This document shows, piece after piece, positions 36,957-45,435 of a stretch of DNA of 64,000 bases (position 1 is the first letter of the stretch; every line of letters begins with the position of its first letter). Below the pieces are notes generated by a model. That model saw only the letters and a list, made by a program, of their open reading frames with translations, did no database searches and was not told where the DNA came from. The position numbers and the translations under genes are program-made. The stretch spans positions 496,001 through 560,000 of the forward strand of contig NZ_QQNB01000003.1 in the NCBI RefSeq assembly GCF_003345355.1, in the 5' to 3' direction. Source of the DNA: Sphingomonas aracearum. GTDB taxonomy: Bacteria > Pseudomonadota > Alphaproteobacteria > Sphingomonadales > Sphingomonadaceae.

Positions 36957-38258
36957 ATGCCCGGCGCGCGTGACGCCTTTTCGCGGTACACCGCTCCCCT
37001 GCTGCGCGGCATGGCGCTGCTCCCGTTGCTGGTTTCGGTGTCCTGCGCGGCGCCCCGGCCTGCACCCGCGCTCCTGGCGGCGGTATCGGCAGCGTCTTCG
37101 CCCGTCGAGAGCGACCTTCGCGTCAGCCTGCGCCATTTCGACCACCTCTTTGCCGAGGCCACCATCGGCGGCGAGCGCGTGGGCGTGCTCAACATCTACA
37201 GCGAAGCGCCCGACTACCGCTTCGCCATCGAGCCGCGCGAAGGCTATGCCTGCGTCGATGACGTGGCGCGCGGCATGGTGCTGCTCGCGGCAATGCCGAC
37301 GCTGGACGCCGCGCGGCGGCGGCAGCTCGACCTGATGACGCGGTTCGTGCTGCGCCTGCAGGCGGACAATGGCTATTTCCACAATTTCATCTGGGCCGGC
37401 GGGCGGATCAATCGCGACTATCGGACGTCGCGCGCCCAGCTGAACTGGTGGTCGCTGCGCGCCTTGTGGGGCCTGGAGGCGGCGATGACGCGTCTTCCGG
37501 CCGACGCCCCTCTGGCAATGCGCGCGCGTGTCGCGGCCGACCGGCTCGTCGCCAATCTCAAGCGCGACCTCCCGGCGCAGGGAGGCGGAAAGGGAGAGGG
37601 CGCGAGCTGGCTTCCGTTCGGATCCGGTGCGGATGCCGGCGCCACCGCCATGCTGGGGTTGATGGCGCATTACCGGCGCACCGGCGACCCCGGCACGCGC
37701 GCGCTGCTGGCGCGGCTCGGCGAGGGGCTGGTGCAAAGGCAGGCCGGGGACGCCCGCCGCTTCCCCTTCGGTGCCTATCGCAGCTGGCGCGACCAGTGGC
37801 ATGCGTGGGGCAATGCGCAGGCCTATGCGCTGCTGCGTGCCGGCGCGCTGCTCGACCGGCCTGACTTCACCGCCAGCGCCTTGATCGAGGTGGATCATTT
37901 CTATCCCTACCTGATGGAGCACGGCATGCTCGCCAGCTTCACGCTGCGCCCCGGCGCGGTGGAGTCGGCCGAGATCGCCCGCTTCCCGCAGATCGCCTAT
38001 GGGATCAGCCCGATGGTGCTCGCCGCGACCGAGGCGTATCGGGTCACGGGCAAGGCGGGCTACCGCACCACCGCCCAGCGGCTGGCGCAGTGGTTTGCCG
38101 GACGGAACGACGCAACGCGGCCGATGTACGATCCCGCCACCGGGCGGGTGCTGGACGGCATCACCGGCTCGGGCGCGGTCAACGCGAATGCGGGGGCGGA
38201 GTCCACGGTGGAGGGTCTTCTTGCGCTCACCGCGCTGGGCGGAACGCCGCTGCCATGA
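36957..38258 (+). CDS. Lipoprotein of alpha/alpha-barrel type, probable glycoside-active enzyme
   Basis: A ~433-residue protein with lipoprotein signal (ALLPLLVSVSCAAP). The repeated helical hairpins (GYACVDDVARGMVLLA; LRLQADNGYFHNFIW; LNWWSLRALWGLEAAM; AHYRRTGDPGTRALL) suggest an (alpha/alpha)6 barrel, as in several glycoside hydrolase and lyase families. The acidic CVDDVAR motif could be catalytic. I cannot name the family. The start is uncertain: the chosen ATG has GGAGG 13 bases before it, while earlier in-frame ATGs lack a ribosome site. It is first in the operon with the sugar importer. Confidence 0.65.
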   Translation: MPGARDAFSRYTAPLLRGMALLPLLVSVSCAAPRPAPALLAAVSAASSPVESDLRVSLRHFDHLFAEATIGGERVGVLNIYSEAPDYRFAIEPREGYACVDDVARGMVLLAAMPTLDAARRRQLDLMTRFVLRLQADNGYFHNFIWAGGRINRDYRTSRAQLNWWSLRALWGLEAAMTRLPADAPLAMRARVAADRLVANLKRDLPAQGGGKGEGASWLPFGSGADAGATAMLGLMAHYRRTGDPGTRALLARLGEGLVQRQAGDARRFPFGAYRSWRDQWHAWGNAQAYALLRAGALLDRPDFTASALIEVDHFYPYLMEHGMLASFTLRPGAVESAEIARFPQIAYGISPMVLAATEAYRVTGKAGYRTTAQRLAQWFAGRNDATRPMYDPATGRVLDGITGSGAVNANAGAESTVEGLLALTALGGTPLP

Positions 38259-39538
38259 TCGCGCGCCGCACGCTCCTGACGCTCGGCGCCGGGGGGCTGG
38301 CGCTGCTTGCCGGCTGTGGCCCCCGCCGCACCGAGAAGCGGACCGACCGCATTCGTTTCTGGGTTGCGCCGAACGAGGCGGAGGAAGGCTTCTGGAAGAT
38401 CGCGGTGGCGCGCTGGAATGCCCTGGGGCGCGGTCTTCCCGTCGATTTCACGACCATTCCGACCGCCGGCAGCTCCGAGGACACCGTGCTCTCGGCGCTG
38501 GTGGCCGGCACCGAGCCCGATCTGTGCTCCAACATCTTTTCCGGCTTCGCGGTGCAGCTCGCAGCCCTGGGCCAGGTCGAGAATCTCGCCGCCATGCCCG
38601 GCTATGACGCGCTGGTCGCCCGGCGGAACATGGGCGCGATCCTCGCCGGCTGGACGCAGAACGGGCAGGTCAGTGCGCTGCCGATCTATTCGAGCCCGAC
38701 CCTGTTGTGGTGGCGCGCGGACCTGCTGGAAAAGCATGGCTTCTCGGCGCCGCCGCGCACCTATGACGAGGTTTATGCCTTTTGCGACCGCTATGGCGTC
38801 GCCCGGCAGCGTTATGGCATGCAGGTCGTCTCCGGCCGCTGGTGGGCGGATCGCTGGTTCGACTTCATCTCCTTCTATTATGCCGCATCGGGCGGCCGGC
38901 CCTATCTGGAGGGCGCGCGGGCGCTGTACGACAACGCTGCCGGGCAGCAGGCCGCCGGCTTCATGGACCGCATGTTCCGCCGCGGCTGGACCGCGATGGA
39001 CTTCGACGCGGAGGAGCCGCTCGTCTCCGGCCTTGCCGCAGGCGCGGTGCGCGGGCCCTGGGACGTGGAACGGTTCGCCAGGATCTATCCGGATACGCTG
39101 GCGCGGATCGAAGTCGGCCCGATCGTCGCGCGCGCGGCAGGGGAGGGCGTCGGCGCGACCTTTTCGGACAGCAAGGGACTGGTGATCTTCAAGAGCAGCC
39201 GCGTGGCGCGGCCGGCGTTCGACTTCCTCGCCTGGGTGCTGGGCGAGGAGGATCTGAACCTCCTGTGGCTGCAGCGAACGGGGCTGTCCCCGGCCCGGGG
39301 CGACCTGCTCCAGAACCCGCGTTTCGCGCGCTACTACCGGTCCAACCCCATCGGGCGCGCTTATGCCGATCATGTCGTCAACGCCAAGCCGCCGGCGCTC
39401 AGCGAGCACACGATCGATATCCAGAAGATCATGACCACCAAGCTTGTCGAGCCGCTGATGGGCGGCCAGCTTTCACCCGCCGATGCACTCGCCGAGGCGG
39501 TGGCGCAGACCAATCGCATGCTCGCGGTGCAGGCGTGA
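38255..39538 (+). CDS. Sugar ABC transporter substrate-binding lipoprotein
   Basis: A 427-residue extracellular solute-binding protein of family 1. The start MIARRTLLTLGAGGLALLAGCG combines an Arg-Arg start with a lipobox. IRFWVAPNEAEEGFWKIAVARWN is the first lobe, AGTEPDLCSNIF the sugar-binding loop, and VGATFSDSKGLVIFKSSR precedes the closing lobe. The start overlaps the stop of the preceding gene (ATGA). It delivers an oligosaccharide to the two permeases encoded next. Confidence 0.9.
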   Translation: MIARRTLLTLGAGGLALLAGCGPRRTEKRTDRIRFWVAPNEAEEGFWKIAVARWNALGRGLPVDFTTIPTAGSSEDTVLSALVAGTEPDLCSNIFSGFAVQLAALGQVENLAAMPGYDALVARRNMGAILAGWTQNGQVSALPIYSSPTLLWWRADLLEKHGFSAPPRTYDEVYAFCDRYGVARQRYGMQVVSGRWWADRWFDFISFYYAASGGRPYLEGARALYDNAAGQQAAGFMDRMFRRGWTAMDFDAEEPLVSGLAAGAVRGPWDVERFARIYPDTLARIEVGPIVARAAGEGVGATFSDSKGLVIFKSSRVARPAFDFLAWVLGEEDLNLLWLQRTGLSPARGDLLQNPRFARYYRSNPIGRAYADHVVNAKPPALSEHTIDIQKIMTTKLVEPLMGGQLSPADALAEAVAQTNRMLAVQA

Positions 39539-40434
39539 GGCGCGGGGCAGACGCATCGCGGCACCGGGCCCTGTCGCGCGAGGCGGTGATCGGCTTGTCG
39601 CTGGCGCTCGCCTATCTGGTCTTCGCCGCGATCTTCTGGGCCTATCCGTTCTTCTGGCTCGCGCGACTGTCGGTCACGCAATGGCGCTTCTTCGACGAGC
39701 CCGTGTTCACCGGCGGCCGCAACCTGTTGCTGACGGTGCAGGATCCGCAATTCCAGCAGGCGATGTGGAACGTGCTCCGCTTCCTCGCCTTCTACCTGCC
39801 GATCGCGTTCGGCGGCGCGCTGCTCGTCGCGTTCGGCCTGCAGCATGTCGGGCGGGGCAAGACCTTCGTTGCGCTCTGCTTCCTGCTGTCCAACGTGTCG
39901 TCGGGCGTTGCCGTGTCGCTGGTGTTCACCAAGATCTTCAGTTCGACCGGCCCGCTGAACGCATGGCTGTTCGGCTGGATCGGCGTTCGCGTCCCCTGGA
40001 CGACCCATCCGACGCTGGCCATGCTCGCCATCGCGCTGGTGGTCGCGTGGAAGTTCGTCGGCTATTACGGCCTGATCCTCTATTCCGGCCTGCTGACGAT
40101 CCCGCGGGAGATCTACGACGCCGCGACGCTCGACCATGCGCGCCCGCTCACCCGGCTGTTCCGCGTCACGCTGCCGATGATCAACCCGCAGCTGATGATG
40201 GTGCTGGTCTTCGCCATCCTCGTCTCGTTCGGCCTGTTCACCGAGCCCTTTCTCATCACCGGCGGCGGCCCGGCGGACAGCACCGCGACGCCGCAGATGA
40301 TGATCTACGAAACGGCGTTCCGGCGGCTCCAGCCCAGCCATGCCGCGACCATGAGCATCCTCGTGTCGCTTGCCAGCTATCTGCTGGTCCTGGCGGCACG
40401 GCGCCTGTTCGAACGCAAGGTGGTGATCGCATGA
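39535..40434 (+). CDS. Sugar ABC transporter permease 1 (MalF/UgpA type)
   Basis: A 299-residue inner-membrane protein with about six membrane helices. The GTG start overlaps the upstream stop. EIYDAATLDHARPLTRLFRVTLPMI is close to the EAA loop that contacts the ATPase, and FLITGGGPADST is typical of MalF-type permeases. The much longer frame upstream in the same phase runs through the binding-protein gene and was rejected. It pairs with the next permease to form the channel. Confidence 0.92.
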   Translation: MRRGADASRHRALSREAVIGLSLALAYLVFAAIFWAYPFFWLARLSVTQWRFFDEPVFTGGRNLLLTVQDPQFQQAMWNVLRFLAFYLPIAFGGALLVAFGLQHVGRGKTFVALCFLLSNVSSGVAVSLVFTKIFSSTGPLNAWLFGWIGVRVPWTTHPTLAMLAIALVVAWKFVGYYGLILYSGLLTIPREIYDAATLDHARPLTRLFRVTLPMINPQLMMVLVFAILVSFGLFTEPFLITGGGPADSTATPQMMIYETAFRRLQPSHAATMSILVSLASYLLVLAARRLFERKVVIA

Positions 40435-41285
40435 CACGGGAGAGCATCGCCCGCCTGGTCCGGTCGCGCAGCCCCGGTGGTTGGGCGGCGACCATCGGCA
40501 TCTACACGCTGGCCCTGACCTGGCTTTACCCGTTCGCCTGGATGGTGGCCGCGTCGCTGAAGCCGACCGCGCAGATCTATACCACCGGCCTGTTCGAAGG
40601 CGACTTCTCCTTCGACAATTTCAGGTTCCTGTTCGCCACCGCGGACAAGCTGGATCGGCCGTTCCTCCAGGCGATGGGCATCTCCGCCATCGTCACGCTC
40701 AGCGTTACGGCCTCGGTGATCGTGACCTCCGCGTTCATCGCCTACGCGCTGGCCCGGCTGCGTTTTCCCGGCGCCAAGCTCTTCGGCGACTTTCTGCTGC
40801 TCCAGATGGTCATTCCGACGACCATGTTCATCCTGCCCTTGTTCGTGCTAATCAAGCAGCTCGGCCTGCTCAACTCGCTGGGCGCGCTGATCTTCCCGTC
40901 GATGATGTCGGGCTGGGGCATCTACATGATGTCGCAGTCGTTCCGGGCCATGCCGGAGGACCTGCTGGATGCCGCGCGGCTCGATCGCGCCAGCCTGTGG
41001 CAGACGGTGATGAAGGTGGTGGTGCCGCTCAACAAGTCGATCATCGCGATCGTCGCCTTGTTCACCTTCACCGGCACCTGGGACAATTTCCTGTGGCCGC
41101 TGATCGCCATTTCCGACACGGACCGGATGCCGCTTGCCGTGCTGCTGGCGACGTTCAGCAAGCAATATGGCGGCTATGCCGGCCCGGTCATGGCGGGCGC
41201 GGTGCTGCAGACGCTGCCGCTGGTGCTGCTGTTCCTCCTGTTCCGTCGACACTTCCTGCAGGGCATGGCCCTGACCCTGAAATGA
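40431..41285 (+). CDS. Sugar ABC transporter permease 2 (MalG/UgpE type)
   Basis: A 284-residue permease with about six membrane helices. LALTWLYPFAWMVAASLKP is the standard N-terminus, and LLDAARLDRASLWQTVMKVVVPL is the EAA loop. The end, LLFLLFRRHFLQGMALTLK, is a classic MalG-type tail. It overlaps the first permease by an ATGA. With the binding protein and ATPase it completes an importer; the ATPase is on the other strand beside lacI. Confidence 0.93.
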   Translation: MTRESIARLVRSRSPGGWAATIGIYTLALTWLYPFAWMVAASLKPTAQIYTTGLFEGDFSFDNFRFLFATADKLDRPFLQAMGISAIVTLSVTASVIVTSAFIAYALARLRFPGAKLFGDFLLLQMVIPTTMFILPLFVLIKQLGLLNSLGALIFPSMMSGWGIYMMSQSFRAMPEDLLDAARLDRASLWQTVMKVVVPLNKSIIAIVALFTFTGTWDNFLWPLIAISDTDRMPLAVLLATFSKQYGGYAGPVMAGAVLQTLPLVLLFLLFRRHFLQGMALTLK

Positions 41286-41348
41286 CGACGGTGCAGCACG
41301 GCCCCGACATGCTGATACGCTCCCCGCACAATCCGGAGGCAGAGCGCC

Positions 41349-42368
41349 GTGGACCGTAGCACCATCACCCGCGTCGCGACGCTGTACGAGGCCTTTGCCG
41401 CCGGGAACGTCGGCGTGCCGTCCCCGACGGGCAAGCTCGTCTTTGCGGGCATGGACGGTGCCGACGTCTACAATATCACGGCCCCGTTCGCATCGGCGGG
41501 GCGCCGCGTGGTGGCGGGGCGGGTGGAAGCGCGGGACAGCGAGGAATCGATCGCCCTCTTCTTCGAGGAGCGGGACGGCATGTGGCATCCGATCCACGGC
41601 GCCCCGCGCTTCCGATTGCAGGACCCTTTCGTGACGCGGATCGGGGAGGAACTGGTTTTCGGCGGCGTCGAAACGGCGGAGGCGGGCGGCACGCTGACCT
41701 GGTGGACGAATTTCTATCGCGGCAGCGACATCTTCGATCTCCAGCCGTTCTTTTCCGGGCCGCTGGGCATGAAGGATATTCGCCTGTGCGAGCTGGCGGA
41801 CGGGCGCGTTGGCGTGTTCACCCGACCGCGCGGGCGAAAGGGTGGCCGCGGTACGATCGGCTATACGGAGGTGGCGTCGCTGGAAGCCCTGACGATAAAG
41901 GCGATCGACCAGGCGCCGATGCTCGAAGGCATGTTCCATCCGCTCGATTGGGGCGGCGCCAACGAGGTGCATCTGCTGTCCAGCGGCGAGCTCGGCGTGA
42001 TCGCGCATGCCGCCTGTTACGTCGGCGACATCCTCTACGGCGTGCGGCGTTACTATGCGGTCGCCTTTGTGTTCGACCCGGCCGGCCGCCGTTGGCGCGA
42101 CTATTGCATCATCGCCGCGCGCGATCAGTTCGCCCCCGGACCGGCCAAGCGGCCCGACTTGGTCGATGTCGTGTTTTCGTCCGGCATCGTATGCACCGGT
42201 CCTGGCACGCGCCTTTACGCCGGGACCTCCGATGCGGAAGCGCAATGGCTGGACATCGCCTATCCCTTCGACGTGCCGCTGGCCGCGGCCGGGGCGGGCT
42301 CGCCCCCGACATCGCGAAGCGGGAGGGCAGGGCCGTGGCAATCGCGCGAGCCGGTGCTTCCAGGCTGA
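41349..42368 (+). CDS. DUF1861 beta-propeller protein, mannoside phosphorylase/transferase candidate
   Basis: A 339-residue protein showing the DUF1861 pattern: ADVYNITAPF, GRVEARDSEES, QDPFVTRIGEELVFGG, MKDIRLCELADGRVGVFTRP and WGGANEVHLL. The family has a five-bladed propeller, and I recall Leishmania relatives acting as beta-1,2-mannosyl transferases/phosphorylases (GT108). That would suggest a mannoside as substrate of this locus. The start is GTG. The last ~35 residues overlap the 3' end of thuA on the opposite strand and may be a poorly conserved tail. Confidence 0.78.
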   Translation: MDRSTITRVATLYEAFAAGNVGVPSPTGKLVFAGMDGADVYNITAPFASAGRRVVAGRVEARDSEESIALFFEERDGMWHPIHGAPRFRLQDPFVTRIGEELVFGGVETAEAGGTLTWWTNFYRGSDIFDLQPFFSGPLGMKDIRLCELADGRVGVFTRPRGRKGGRGTIGYTEVASLEALTIKAIDQAPMLEGMFHPLDWGGANEVHLLSSGELGVIAHAACYVGDILYGVRRYYAVAFVFDPAGRRWRDYCIIAARDQFAPGPAKRPDLVDVVFSSGIVCTGPGTRLYAGTSDAEAQWLDIAYPFDVPLAAAGAGSPPTSRSGRAGPWQSREPVLPG

Positions 42369-43198
42369 CCGGGGCAGTCGGCGCCGACCGACGCGCGATC
42401 CGCTGGCGCGCGGCCCGCCCAGCGGATCGCATTGGCAAGGATGCGCCGATAGTTCGGATCGTCATAAGCCTCCGGCGAGTGGCCCAGTGCGGAGTAGAAG
42501 ACGCGGCCCTTGGCGGCGGGATTGATCCAGATGACCGGGTGCGTTCCCATCGCCAGCTTGGCGCCCAGGCGGTAACTCGCCTCGTCGATCCGGGCGAGCA
42601 CGGTCATGCCGCGTACGGCGGGGCTTGCGTCAAAGGAGTACCATTCGTCGGTCGGTGCCCAGGGGAGCTGCACGCCGGCCATGGCGGGATGGTTCGGGCG
42701 ATCGACGAAGATCCGGGCCGACTGGAACTGATCCGGGCCGCCCGGATGGCCGAGGAACCGGGTGCCGATGATCGTGGCGGTATACCAGGGATCGGTATGA
42801 CTGTTGTCGCCGGCCGCATGCAGCGCCACCACGCCGCCACCCCGCGCCACGAAGCGGGCAAAGGCGGCACGTTGGCGTGCGGTGAGGAAATCGCCGCTGG
42901 TGCTGTTGAGGACGACAACGGAGAAGCGGCGCAACTGCGCGTCGTTGAAGATGGCCGCATTCTCGGTAACGAGGCTTTTCCGGCCGAGGCTTCGTGCGAT
43001 GTCGGCAAGCACGGCGTTCGAATGCGGAAGGTGCTCGATATGGCGCCAGCCGTTCGTCTTCGACACGATCAGCACCGCATTGTGCAGCCCCTCCGGCAGG
43101 ACCGGTGCGACCACGTCGTACGTGGGCGTCGGCAAATGAGGGTCAGGTGCTGCCTGAGCCATTGTCAGCAAGGCAACCAGCGCCAGCAGCTTGCGCAT
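42260..43198 (-). CDS. Secreted ThuA-like protein
   Basis: A 312-residue protein with signal peptide (MRKLLALVALLTMAQAA) and a ThuA, glutamine-amidotransferase-like fold. Blocks include VLIVSKTNGWRHIEHLPHS, VVVLNSTSGDFL, GGGVVALHAAGDN and GRVFYSALGHSPEAY. ThuA proteins are linked to disaccharide use and to 3-keto-sugar metabolism. A GGAGAG ribosome site supports the ATG at 43198 over the TTG six bases earlier. The 3' end overlaps DUF1861 tail-to-tail by about 109 bases, so one or both tails are extended. Confidence 0.87.
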   Translation of the reverse strand: MRKLLALVALLTMAQAAPDPHLPTPTYDVVAPVLPEGLHNAVLIVSKTNGWRHIEHLPHSNAVLADIARSLGRKSLVTENAAIFNDAQLRRFSVVVLNSTSGDFLTARQRAAFARFVARGGGVVALHAAGDNSHTDPWYTATIIGTRFLGHPGGPDQFQSARIFVDRPNHPAMAGVQLPWAPTDEWYSFDASPAVRGMTVLARIDEASYRLGAKLAMGTHPVIWINPAAKGRVFYSALGHSPEAYDDPNYRRILANAIRWAGRAPADRASVGADCPGQPGSTGSRDCHGPALPLRDVGGEPAPAAASGTSKG

Positions 43199-43390
43199 CG
43201 TCAACTCTCCGCCCGGTGCGGCCGCTCATCGGCACCGCGGCGCGAGCATAGGACGACCGGGCCGAAACGACAGGGGTGATCGCGTTGCAGATGCCCGGTC
43301 TCGGACCCGCCGCTGACCGGGCGGCCTACAGCATCGATCCCTGGCGCACGCGCGGCAGATCGGGGTGCGAGCTCAGGTGCGAGGCATGGC

Positions 43391-43543
43391 TACCGGCTCA
43401 ATCTGCAAGGTGAGGCGGTCGAGCCGCTGGCGCGCACCCTTGCCGGTACGTCCTTGCCGATGCGCATCGTCGTCGGCGACCTGCCGCCGCTCCCTGCGGG
43501 CAAGTACAGCGATACGATCCCGGTGACGATCACCGCGTTGTAG
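43391..43543 (+). pseudogene. Remnant resembling the C-terminus of a spore-coat-U (SCPU) domain protein
   Basis: An isolated frame reads YRLNLQGEAVEPLARTLAG and ends PLPAGKYSDTIPVTITAL before a stop. The terminal GKYSDTIPVTIT strand is very like the last strand of SCPU/chaperone-usher pilin domains (AGTYSDTVTVTLTY). No signal peptide or earlier domain sequence is found upstream, and no usher or chaperone gene is present. It is either a pseudogene fragment or chance similarity. Confidence 0.4.
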
Positions 43544-43634
43544 CGCCATCCCGCCCAGAACACGGTCGGCCGCCCCCCCCGGAGCAGCAGCATCTGCGCG
43601 GCGGTGGACGCCCCATCAAGCGCGCGGAAGCAGA

Positions 43635-43769
43635 GGTGGCCTGTTCGTCCGCGCGCGGTACCGGTCGGAAACCGTTGCACAGATCCGGGCATTGACGCCG
43701 CTCAACAAGGCCGCGCCCGATGTCGCGGTGACGCCGATCGAGGACTTCACCGCGGCGCTGAACCGCTGA
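43635..43769 (+). pseudogene. Possible C-terminal gene remnant
   Basis: The frame GGLFVRARYRSETVAQIRAL continues through PLNKAAPDVAVTPIEDFTAALNR to a stop and reads like the end of a real protein, but nothing recognisable lies upstream. The adjacent C-rich run at 43572 and the neighbouring SCPU-like remnant suggest a patch of decayed genes between the sugar locus and the secretion operon. Family unknown. Confidence 0.3.
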
Positions 43770-43802
43770 CGCAAACGCGCCGCGGCCGCGCCGGTCATGG
43801 GC

Positions 43803-44258
43803 TCAGCGCAGGCCGCCGGGGCGGAAGGAGAGCGGCGCGGCCGGTCCTCCCGGACCGGAGCCGCTGTCGAACAGTCGCTCCAGCATGGCGGCCATGGCCC
43901 CGTGCCCCTTGAGCGTCAGCGTGACATGCACGCGGCGATGATCGGCCCGGTCCGGCGTGCGGACGAGCAGGCCCGCTTCCTCCAGCCGCACGATGCGGCG
44001 CATCGCGCTGGCCGCGCTTTCCCCGGACAGGACGATCAGATCCTTCACGCAGAGCGGGCGGAACTCGCCTTCGGCGATCATCAGCTCGATCATCATGTCC
44101 CAGGCGGGATCGACGAACAGCTCGGCAGGCAGGCTCACCGTGGTCATCGTGCCGCGCAGTTCCTGCGCCTTGCGGGCGCGGGCGACGAGTTCGGGCGGGG
44201 TCTGGCGGTCGCCCTGCACCACGGACAGGCCCGGCCGCCGGGGCGCGCTATCGCTCAC
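43803..44258 (-). CDS. Winged-helix (MarR-like) regulator at the end of the secretion operon
   Basis: A 151-residue protein. The first ~40 residues are flexible (PRRPGLSVVQGDRQTPPELV). A winged helix follows: MMIELMIAEGEFRPLCVKD, SGESAASAMRRIVRLEEAGLL (recognition helix) and RVHVTLTLKGHGAM, the wing and final helix. It resembles MarR or related small DNA-binding proteins in some type I secretion clusters. It overlaps the HlyD-type gene by 11 bases, so it is co-transcribed. It may sense surface or growth signals and control adhesin production. Confidence 0.75.
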   Translation of the reverse strand: MSDSAPRRPGLSVVQGDRQTPPELVARARKAQELRGTMTTVSLPAELFVDPAWDMMIELMIAEGEFRPLCVKDLIVLSGESAASAMRRIVRLEEAGLLVRTPDRADHRRVHVTLTLKGHGAMAAMLERLFDSGSGPGGPAAPLSFRPGGLR

Positions 44259-45435
44259 GAAGCGCCTCCTGCGCCCGGTTGAGCGGCTTCAGGAGATATT
44301 GCAGCACGGTCTTGCTGCCGGTGTGGATGTCCACGGTGGCGACCATGCCCGGCGTGATCGGGAAGCGCTTTCCCGCCTTGTTGACCAGCGAGTCGGACTT
44401 GGTGCGCACGAACACGCGGTAGTAAAGGACTTCCGGCTTCACCTCGTCGCGGATGGTGTCGGGCGAGATGCTGGAAACCTCGCCCTCCAGCCCGCCATAG
44501 ATCGAATAATCATAGGCGGTGACCTTCACGCTCGCGCGCTGGCCGGGGCGGATGAAGGCGATGTCGCGCGGCTGGACCCGGGCCTCGATCAGCAGGCGCT
44601 CGTCCAGCGGCACGATCTCCATCAGCTTGCCGTTGGGCGGCACCACCCCACCGATGGTGGAGACCTCGATGTTCTTCACCACGCCGCGCACCGGCGAGCG
44701 GAAGGTGAGGCGCTGGAGCGTGTCGGAACGGCCGCGCACGACCGGTTGCAGCGAATCCACCTGCTCGGTGACCTTGGCGAGCTCCTGCCGCGCATCGACC
44801 ATATATTGCGAGCGCAGGTCCGCCTTTTTCAGCTCGAGCTCGGCGCGCTGGCGTTGCAGGCGGAGCACCTCCACGCTGCTGGCGGCGCCGACGCCGATCA
44901 GCGACTGGCCGATCCCCACCTCGCGGTTGATGAGCGCCAGCGACTGATCGATCAGCCCCATCGATTCCTGCAGGCTGCGGCGCCGGGTCTGGTACAGGCG
45001 CCGCTCGGAGGCGATCAGGTCGGGATAGCCGCTGAGTTCCGCCGGGAAAGCGAGCGGCACGCCATTGGCCTCGGCGCGCAGCCGCGCGGCGGCGGCGAGC
45101 GCGGAGCGGTATTTCGCGGCGCTTTCCTCCATGGTGGAGCCGGCCTGGGTGGGATCGAGCTGCGCCAGCATCTGGCCGGGGCCCACGATCTGATCCTGCC
45201 GCACCATCAGCTTGGACAGGATGCCGCCTTCCAGCGACTGGATCACCTGCTCGCGGTTGGTCGGCACCACGCGGGCCTCGCCGGTGGCCACCTCGTCCAG
45301 GCTGGCGAACCAGGCCCAGCCGAGCCCCACCGCGAAAAGCGCGGCGAGCAGCCAGATGAGGCGGGTGGAGGAGGCGAGCCGTGCCTCGTTCTCGCCACCG
45401 AACAGGTGGTCGTCGTCGATCGCGATGGCGGTCAT
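44248..45435 (-). CDS. HlyD-type membrane fusion protein of the type I secretion system
   Basis: A 395-residue periplasmic adaptor. One N-terminal membrane segment (LIWLLAALFAVGLGWAWFA) is followed by the lipoyl half VIQSLEGGILSKLMVRQDQIV, a long alpha hairpin rich in Arg and Glu (about residues 110-230), the second lipoyl half TFRSPVRGVVKNIEVSTIGG and a C-terminal domain (FVRTKSDSLVNKAGK). It bridges the inner-membrane ABC exporter and the TolC-like channel. The start overlaps the ABC gene stop (ATGA). The longer frame in the same phase runs through the ABC gene and was rejected. Confidence 0.93.
   Translation of the reverse strand: MTAIAIDDDHLFGGENEARLASSTRLIWLLAALFAVGLGWAWFASLDEVATGEARVVPTNREQVIQSLEGGILSKLMVRQDQIVGPGQMLAQLDPTQAGSTMEESAAKYRSALAAAARLRAEANGVPLAFPAELSGYPDLIASERRLYQTRRRSLQESMGLIDQSLALINREVGIGQSLIGVGAASSVEVLRLQRQRAELELKKADLRSQYMVDARQELAKVTEQVDSLQPVVRGRSDTLQRLTFRSPVRGVVKNIEVSTIGGVVPPNGKLMEIVPLDERLLIEARVQPRDIAFIRPGQRASVKVTAYDYSIYGGLEGEVSSISPDTIRDEVKPEVLYYRVFVRTKSDSLVNKAGKRFPITPGMVATVDIHTGSKTVLQYLLKPLNRAQEALRER

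Noticed and set aside
38782..41285. Long in-frame extensions before both sugar permeases
   Set aside because: They read through preceding genes in the wrong frame and lack membrane or domain features.
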